From: Trichostrongylus colubriformis | Lineage: Eukaryota; Nematoda; Chromadorea; Rhabditida; Trichostrongylidae | Reading direction: 5' to 3' | Assembly (NCBI GenBank): GCA_963978905.1 | Contig: OZ022256.1 | Span: 55,702,646-55,766,645, forward strand | DNA length: 64,000 nucleotides | Part shown: one piece after another, positions 58,780 to 64,000 of the stretch | How positions within the stretch are numbered: the first letter of the stretch is position 1 | Layout: the number at the start of each line of letters is the position of its first letter | The notes under the pieces: generated by a model | What the model was told of the DNA's origin: nothing | Database searches by the model: none | Seen by the model: the letters and a program-made list of their open reading frames with translations, nothing else | Made by a program: the position numbers and the translations under genes

Positions 58780-60330
58780 AAATATGTCCCCGCTTTTTTA
58801 TCCTGTTTCGCAACGTTCTCTTCACCTTTTGGCGAAATTTACATATGTGTTCGACAGAGCTTTTTCTGCTTTACAAAATGGTGCTATTTGTTTTTCGATT
58901 TTTTAATGATTGCTTAATATGTACGAGGTTTAGAAATGAAGTATCCGAAGGCAAAAATTCGCACTTCCGACTTTTCCTCTTCTTTGTCTGCTTCTTTGGG
59001 GTCAAAAGATGTATGCGCGTGCGTTTTTGATATTGCTTTTTTAGCCCTACAGAACGGTTTCATTTGTTTTGATTGTTTGTTATTTTTAAGGTTTGGAAAA
59101 GGAGCAATTTTGGGGAAATATTGCACTTTTGGCGCATGAAGTCAAGAAAGAGCTGACTTTTTCCACGCCAGATGAGAAAAGACATCCTTGAGCCACACAC
59201 TTCTATAACTGAGGGGTTTCTTGTACGATAAGTGTTTGGTGAAATCTCGATTTTTTGCGTGGGAATGTGCTTGTGGGCTTTTACTGGGTACCCCATTTCT
59301 AAGCCTCAGCAGTATCAAACTGTGGAAGTAGATCTTAGATCTAAGTGAATGACTAGTGATACCATCTTATAGCGCAAAAAAACCTCTATTGAATGCATAT
59401 ACAGTAGCGCTCAAAAGTCTTCGGCGAAATGGTCTCTCACCTGGGTTTTTTCACTTGTAACTTTTTTGTAACTGCACCGATTTAAGAGAAATTTTAGTAT
59501 GTTGTACTTGGAGACACTGCATACTTAATATACCATTTTGGCGCGCAACGGCGTAGGTTACGTGGTTATATGAAATTTTTTAATTTTGGCATGCCATCGC
59601 TATGCCGTCCCGCAGTGCCGCTGTCATCAAAAGTCGCGGTCTTTCTACAAAATATTAATGTTCTCTGAGGCTTGCTCTTTTTGTTTTTGTATAGAAAGCC
59701 GGTTTTCTCGAACAAGCCTCTTACTTTTTTTTTGGGTGGTCTTGTAGTAAATTCTTGTAAAAAATCATGAAAAGTGGCAAGCGGCGCTCAAGTAGAAGGA
59801 AATGTTGACAATAGGTTTAGGCACCACATATTAAAATTTTGTCAAATTTTGTCAAGTAGAAAAAAGTTATGACAAAAAAGTTTTGGCCGAAGACTTTTGA
59901 GCGCTACTGTATGAGTGTTTTCTTTAATCTTGATAGTAGACGAAGAAGAGGAGGTACCGAAAGTAACACTTTTGCTGAGTGCTGCCTTTGTGAGTATTAA
60001 AAACAGTAAAAAATTGAGCGATTCGATCAAAAGCATTATTCCGTAGAGCTGAATAAGCTCTATCGGAAATTGGGCGCATAAATTTTCTGACCTCGATGGC
60101 AGACGAGGAAGACGAAGTGTCGAGAGTGCGAATTTCTGCCTTCTTATTGCTTCATTTCCACACCTTACAAGTATCAGGCAATCGAAGGATCGAAAAACAA
60201 AAAGCAGCGCTGTGTAGAGCAGAAAAGCTCAATCGAAAGCATATACAAGCTTCGTCGAAAGGTGAAGGGAACAATGTGAAAAACAGAGGACAAAAAAGGC
60301 GACAAGAACTTATTTCTCAACCTAATCCTT
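58780..60330. repeat. inverted block in copy B split by the Tc1-like element
   Basis: Text at 58855-59000 (complement: GCGAATTTTTGCCTTCGG, AATCGAAAAACAAATAGCAC) matches text at 60125-60245 (GCGAATTTCTGCCTTCTT, GATCGAAAAACAAAAAGCAG) in opposite orientation, giving a degenerate long inverted repeat. It is absent from copy A at the matching place (around 43.4 kb). Confidence 0.5.
59402..59909. mobile_element. 508 bp Tc1-like non-autonomous element
   Basis: Terminal inverted repeats CAGTAGCGCTCAAAAGTCTT (complement at 59886-59909) are flanked by TA on both sides. No transposase frame inside. Short poly-T/A-rich interior. Confidence 0.8.
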
Positions 60331-61259
60331 TGAGCTAAAATTTAGTGATGGCGTAGGTGCTGTGGTGCTAATGATTCCGTTCTCACATGCATGATTATGT
60401 CCCATTTTTACAGGATAATGCGGCAAAGGTCAGCGAAATCCATACTACCCGGTCCTAATCTGCATGAGACTGATGACAAAAATTAGCTGCCCGAAGTCAT
60501 TGTGAGGCTGATCCCAATCAAGTGTTACTACGATTTTGTATGAAATTAGAGTGGATGGCGCATCTGAATAAAGTAGTGGTTAGCCCCGTTAGCTTTTTTC
60601 CCTTACCATTTTTACGATGATAGCTTGCAATTAGGTTGCCATCATATTCTGCGGTGCCGACTGGAGTGAGTGCATCGTCACTACGTTTCTGCCCGTGCCA
60701 CTCCGTCTTGACCCCCACAGAGTATGAGGGCAGCTCAATGCGAACGCGCATCAATGCGTTGAAAAGTGGATCGTAAAAAAAGTTGTAAAAAATAACCTTC
60801 AGCTCCCAATATGTTATATGGTTTATGGAAGTGTGTAAAACGTTGTAAGTTGTACAATTTACATCAAGCTTGATCTCAAGACACACTGTGCGGGAGTGGG
60901 AAATTGATGGACCCTGAAATATATTTCAGTGAATTTTTGATTTTTTTCACATTTCTCGTCGCAAATAAAATACCTCATAGTCATTCAAGAAGTTAATAAT
61001 TACGAAAAAACCGTTTCCCACGGTGTAATGGGGCGCTGCCACAGAGAGGAAGAAACTACTTAGAAGATGCAGGACTCAGGTGTTAGGTTCCGGAGACATT
61101 TCGCCACATTGTCAGTGGTAGCTCTTCTTTTTCTAAGATCGGCCGTAGAAGAACGGACTGTGAACTTTACATCGGGACTCAGAGAATGGAATGGAATGAG
61201 CAGAGTGAAAGGCTGTCTGATTAATAATATCGATCAACTCCATCCATGATAACTAGCAG

Positions 61260-62070
61260 TTCCACAGGCACTCTCATCTACGATGGTGTACGATGGACAA
61301 TGGAGTCACCTCGTTGACAATTCCATAACGAGATCGATCACCCATCTCCAATCAAAGGTTTGCCCTGACCTGTGTCGCTGTTGTTCCGGGTTCTGTACGG
61401 AATCGGACCATAGAGAGAGCCGCGAATTCAAGGAGCCAAGACTCAAAACAGTCATCAACCGGGACACCTTCGTTTCTCTTAAGTGTATAGGGGGATTCCC
61501 TTACAAAAACATCGACGGCAAGTACAACCGGCTCGTTGGACATCTTCACGATAATGCTATAATGGCAGAGAGTTCAAAAATCACCAAGAGGTGTCTCTTT
61601 TCGGAAACTCTCACGAACTCATGCGCCTACATGGAGCTGCACGAACCACAGCTGATCACCAACTGACGTACACACTTGCGAAGCAATGCAGTGAGGCGAT
61701 AAAAGAAGTCTCATAAAGAGAAGCAGCGCTAGCCGTTGCAGCAAGGCTGGGAGAAGCATACGCAGCGCCCGCCCAAGTTTCACCAGCTATAGGACCAAAT
61801 GATCGATCTCCGGCGTCCGGACGGTACCTTTACTTCTTGCCGAATGGCAATGAAAAGGGTCATCTACGACTTTCACTCGGATCTACATATTCGATTGTCA
61901 TGTCCACCTGCCTAGGACTAGTTTTAAGCAGGATGTGAATGTCCTTTCGTTTCCCCTTGCGAAAGTTTCCGGCACGTCATGTCGTCAGTGAAAAATGGTA
62001 CAGCACCCGTCCCCGACAGGATCATACCGGAACATCTGAAGAATCTACTGCCAGCTATCATACCATATAT
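61260..62070 (+). pseudogene. RTE-type LINE reverse transcriptase remnant
   Basis: Frames contain AESSKITKRCLFSETL and, after frameshifts, SVKNGTAPVPDRIIPEHLKN. They resemble the segment just upstream of, and into, the RT domain of RTE-like non-LTR elements common in hookworms. Stops and frame changes show that it is dead. The YADD catalytic region is missing. Confidence 0.65.
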
Positions 62071-62207
62071 ATAAACCAGGAGTTTGGTATGTTCAAGCTC
62101 GACATACCTCTAGAAATTAATGGTAAAGGTCGGCTCAAGTATGGGTTAGGTGGGGCATGGTAGGGGATGTACGGAGCGCACATCGACTTCGTCGATATTG
62201 ATTGAAT

Positions 62208-62558
62208 CGATCGATATTGATTGAAAACATAGGTTTTTGTGCAGAAGGGTGGAAACGGCTCATGGACCATACTTGTGAGTGAGTGCCCTCATAGAAGTTA
62301 AAGTTCTACAACATCATACATTACCGATCGATATTGATTGGAATTATCAGTTTTTGTGCAGAAGGCTGGAAACGGCTCATGGACCATACTTGTGAGTGAG
62401 TGCCCTCATAGAAGTTAAAGTTCTACAACATCATACATCACCGATCGATATTGATTGGAATTATCAGTTTTTGTGCAGAAGGCTGGAAACGGCTCATGGA
62501 CCATACTGCTGAGTGAGTGCCCTCATAGAAGTTAAAATTCTACAACATCATGCATCAC
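62208..62558. repeat. 117 bp tandem repeat, three units
   Basis: Units 62208-62324, 62325-62441 and 62442-62558 share CGATCGATATTGATTG, TTTTTGTGCAGAAGG, GGAAACGGCTCATGGACCAT and GAGTGAGTGCCCTCATAGAA. Units 2 and 3 are nearly identical; unit 1 is more diverged at its start. Confidence 0.9.
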
Positions 62559-63350
62559 CGACCAATCATACCCTATATATGAACCAGGATTTTGGTGTGT
62601 TTGTTTGTACGAATGTTTGTTTGTCTGCTGCTCGATTCTCGGTTTTACCAGAAAGATAATTGGGGAGGTCAGGTCAAGTTTGGGTTGGGTGGGGCATGGT
62701 CCAAGATGTACAGAGAGCACATGTGCAATGTGAAACTCCGCCTACAGTGGGCGGGGCGTGCGCTGCATTGTCCTCATGTTAATGCCAAAACTCTATAATT
62801 CGCCTCGAAATTGCCCGGACATCGATGGTGGATCAAGATGGGGAATTTGAATTTGGTGCCCGAACAATCAGATGAACGAGCAAAATGTATCGCATTATAT
62901 CAAAATGGCGAGTCGTTGGCAATCACCCCATCTTTGGATTCCCTACTAGAGGACTACCGACTAGAGTATGATTCAAAATCAAGGCAACACCATAGGCAAA
63001 GTTCCTGAAAAGGCTCAAAGTGGTGAAATGTATCTTCACTCGAATCTTCTGACAGCATTTTGGAATGAAGCACTTCATTTCATAGATCTAGCACACAAGG
63101 AAGCTATCACCATAGTGTGTAATATACGACAAACAAAGGAATTCAAAGCTCGGCTGCCTTTCTGAGCGCAATATAAGAAGCGGAAGCTCAACAATATGCC
63201 CTAGTGCAAAGCAGCGTCGCGAATACCGTACCATGCTGCGTTGAAGTGGCCCAGAATTAGCCGCGCCAGACGGACCACGATCCTCACGCGCGCGTCTCGC
63301 GAGTTACACGGTAGTTTTGAGGGTAGAATGGTCGATGCTTTGTAGGTCCA
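62559..63350. repeat. dispersed repeat continuation, no gene recognised
   Basis: 62.58-62.79 kb carries the GTGGGCGGGGCG family text (AACTCCGCCTACAGTGGGCG). A plus-strand frame at 62811-63008 (EQSDERAKCIALYQNGESLA) could be the helix-turn-helix start of a transposase, but stops follow and the call is weak. Confidence 0.4.
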
Positions 63351-63351
63351 C

Positions 63352-63741
63352 CTTCATACTTTGCGGCACCTGTATCGGTAATGGTGGCGGCGACTGCGGC
63401 GAAATCATGGGCCCCTGTCGACAAACTGCGGCACTTTGACGACGCGCCGTATTTATAATGCTCGACCGAACCCTACTACAATATGATGGTGACGAAAGCG
63501 CGCGCATGTGTGGCGAAAACGCGCGTGAACCTCGAAACAGTTTGGCACTATGCCATGATTCTCGCCAATATTTAAATACCGCCACAGACTTGCGCGGGCT
63601 CTCGCCACGATCACCATACTCTAGTATGGTTCGATCGAGCGTTATAAGCAGAGCGCATTGTCGAAGTGCCGTCGTGGTCGGCGGCGGACATACGATTCTC
63701 CCGCAGTCGCCGGTGTCGGTGCTGCTGCCGCAAAGTATGAA
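63352..63741. mobile_element. 390 bp foldback element
   Basis: TTCATACTTTGCGGCACC at the left pairs with GTGCTGCTGCCGCAAAGTATGAA-type text at the right. The arms of about 150 bases carry CACTTTGACGACG/CGAAGTGCCGTCGTG and GCTCGACCGAAC/GTTCGATCGAGC pairs. Open frames through it are palindrome artefacts. Confidence 0.7.
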
Positions 63742-64000
63742 CGCGCCGTAATTAATGTCGATGAAGCCCATATCTCGTAATCCAGGCTGTCATATGCGCA
63801 GTACTTAGCGCCAGTCCAACTATTGGTATCTTCACAAAGATCTATCACTATTCGGGATTTCGTGCAATTCAAAGGTGTAAAAATTCCGTTGCTACTGATA
63901 TCGGATCACTAAGCAAATTCACTTGCTGGGCTTTTTTGCTTGAGCCTTATAGTTGATTCGGTCGTTTGTCATTGCCCATCACTTCATTTGTCGGAAGTCT
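63742..64000. other. right edge, nothing recognised
   Basis: No exon, RNA or repeat could be supported here. Confidence 0.3.

Larger units (their letters stand above)
52168..61220. repeat. segmental duplication, copy B
   Basis: Partner of copy A, about 16.3 kb downstream. Private to this copy are a mariner-like element at 56818-57362, a Tc1-like element at 59402-59909 and the short element at 55167. Divergence within shared exons is moderate, so the duplication is not very recent. Confidence 0.85.

Noticed and set aside
1..64000. bacterial-style operons, CRISPR arrays, riboswitches
   Set aside because: Gene structure is spliced and nematode-like; no regularly spaced repeats or bacterial signals were seen.

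Overview
This is eukaryotic genomic DNA, most likely from a clade V (strongylid, hookworm-like) nematode. Genes are built of small exons with short GT..AG introns and TTTCAG-type acceptors. AG acceptors lie 5 to 9 bases upstream of several start codons, as expected for spliced-leader trans-splicing. The repeat content (mariner copies, RTE-type LINE debris, foldback elements, a Penelope-like element) also fits. No spliced-leader gene, rRNA or intact tRNA gene was seen. Exon models were assembled by hand from splice sites, phase and protein resemblance.

Layout. 1-1.1 kb: 3' part of an intact, AT-rich Penelope-like reverse transcriptase. 2.9-5.4 kb (-): a seven-exon single-pass membrane protein with a proline-rich tail. 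4.9-10.2 kb (+): a four-exon gene of unknown function whose first exon lies inside an intron of the previous gene. 11.9-15.2 kb (-): Myt1/wee-1.3-type Cdk1 inhibitory kinase with its membrane anchor. 16.4-20.8 kb (+): CDK1 itself, divergent from Myt1 across a 1.2 kb gap that holds an E2F/CCAAT/CHR-like cassette. A deleted LTR retrotransposon sits in one cdk-1 intron. 22.5-24.6 kb (-): thioredoxin-fold (nucleoredoxin-like) protein. 25.1-27.3 kb (-): an E2-like/E3-binding-protein-like subunit of a mitochondrial 2-oxoacid dehydrogenase. 29.3-31.9 kb (+): AIMP2-like scaffold of the multi-tRNA-synthetase complex. 32.2-34.1 kb (+): mitochondrial ribosomal protein mS25 (MRPS25).

From about 35.8 kb to 61.2 kb the window is dominated by a direct segmental duplication of roughly 9-11 kb (copy A about 35.77-46.68 kb, copy B about 52.17-61.22 kb). 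Each copy carries a threonine-rich mucin-like gene on the minus strand, with a Cys exon, a Thr-repeat exon, a short exon and a TM plus Lys-rich tail exon. Transposon insertions private to one copy (mariner and Tc1-like elements in B, foldback elements in A) date events after the duplication. The last 3 kb hold an RTE-type LINE remnant, a 117 bp tandem repeat and a foldback element.

Functional themes: the CDK1-Myt1 pair joins a kinase and its inhibitor at one divergent locus. The AIMP2-like and MRPS25 genes are close and co-oriented and could be an operon. The two mucin-like copies look like an expanding surface or secreted family. The most unusual signal is an LTR element whose primer-binding site continues into a palindromic tRNA-Ser 3' half fused directly to the integrase tail.
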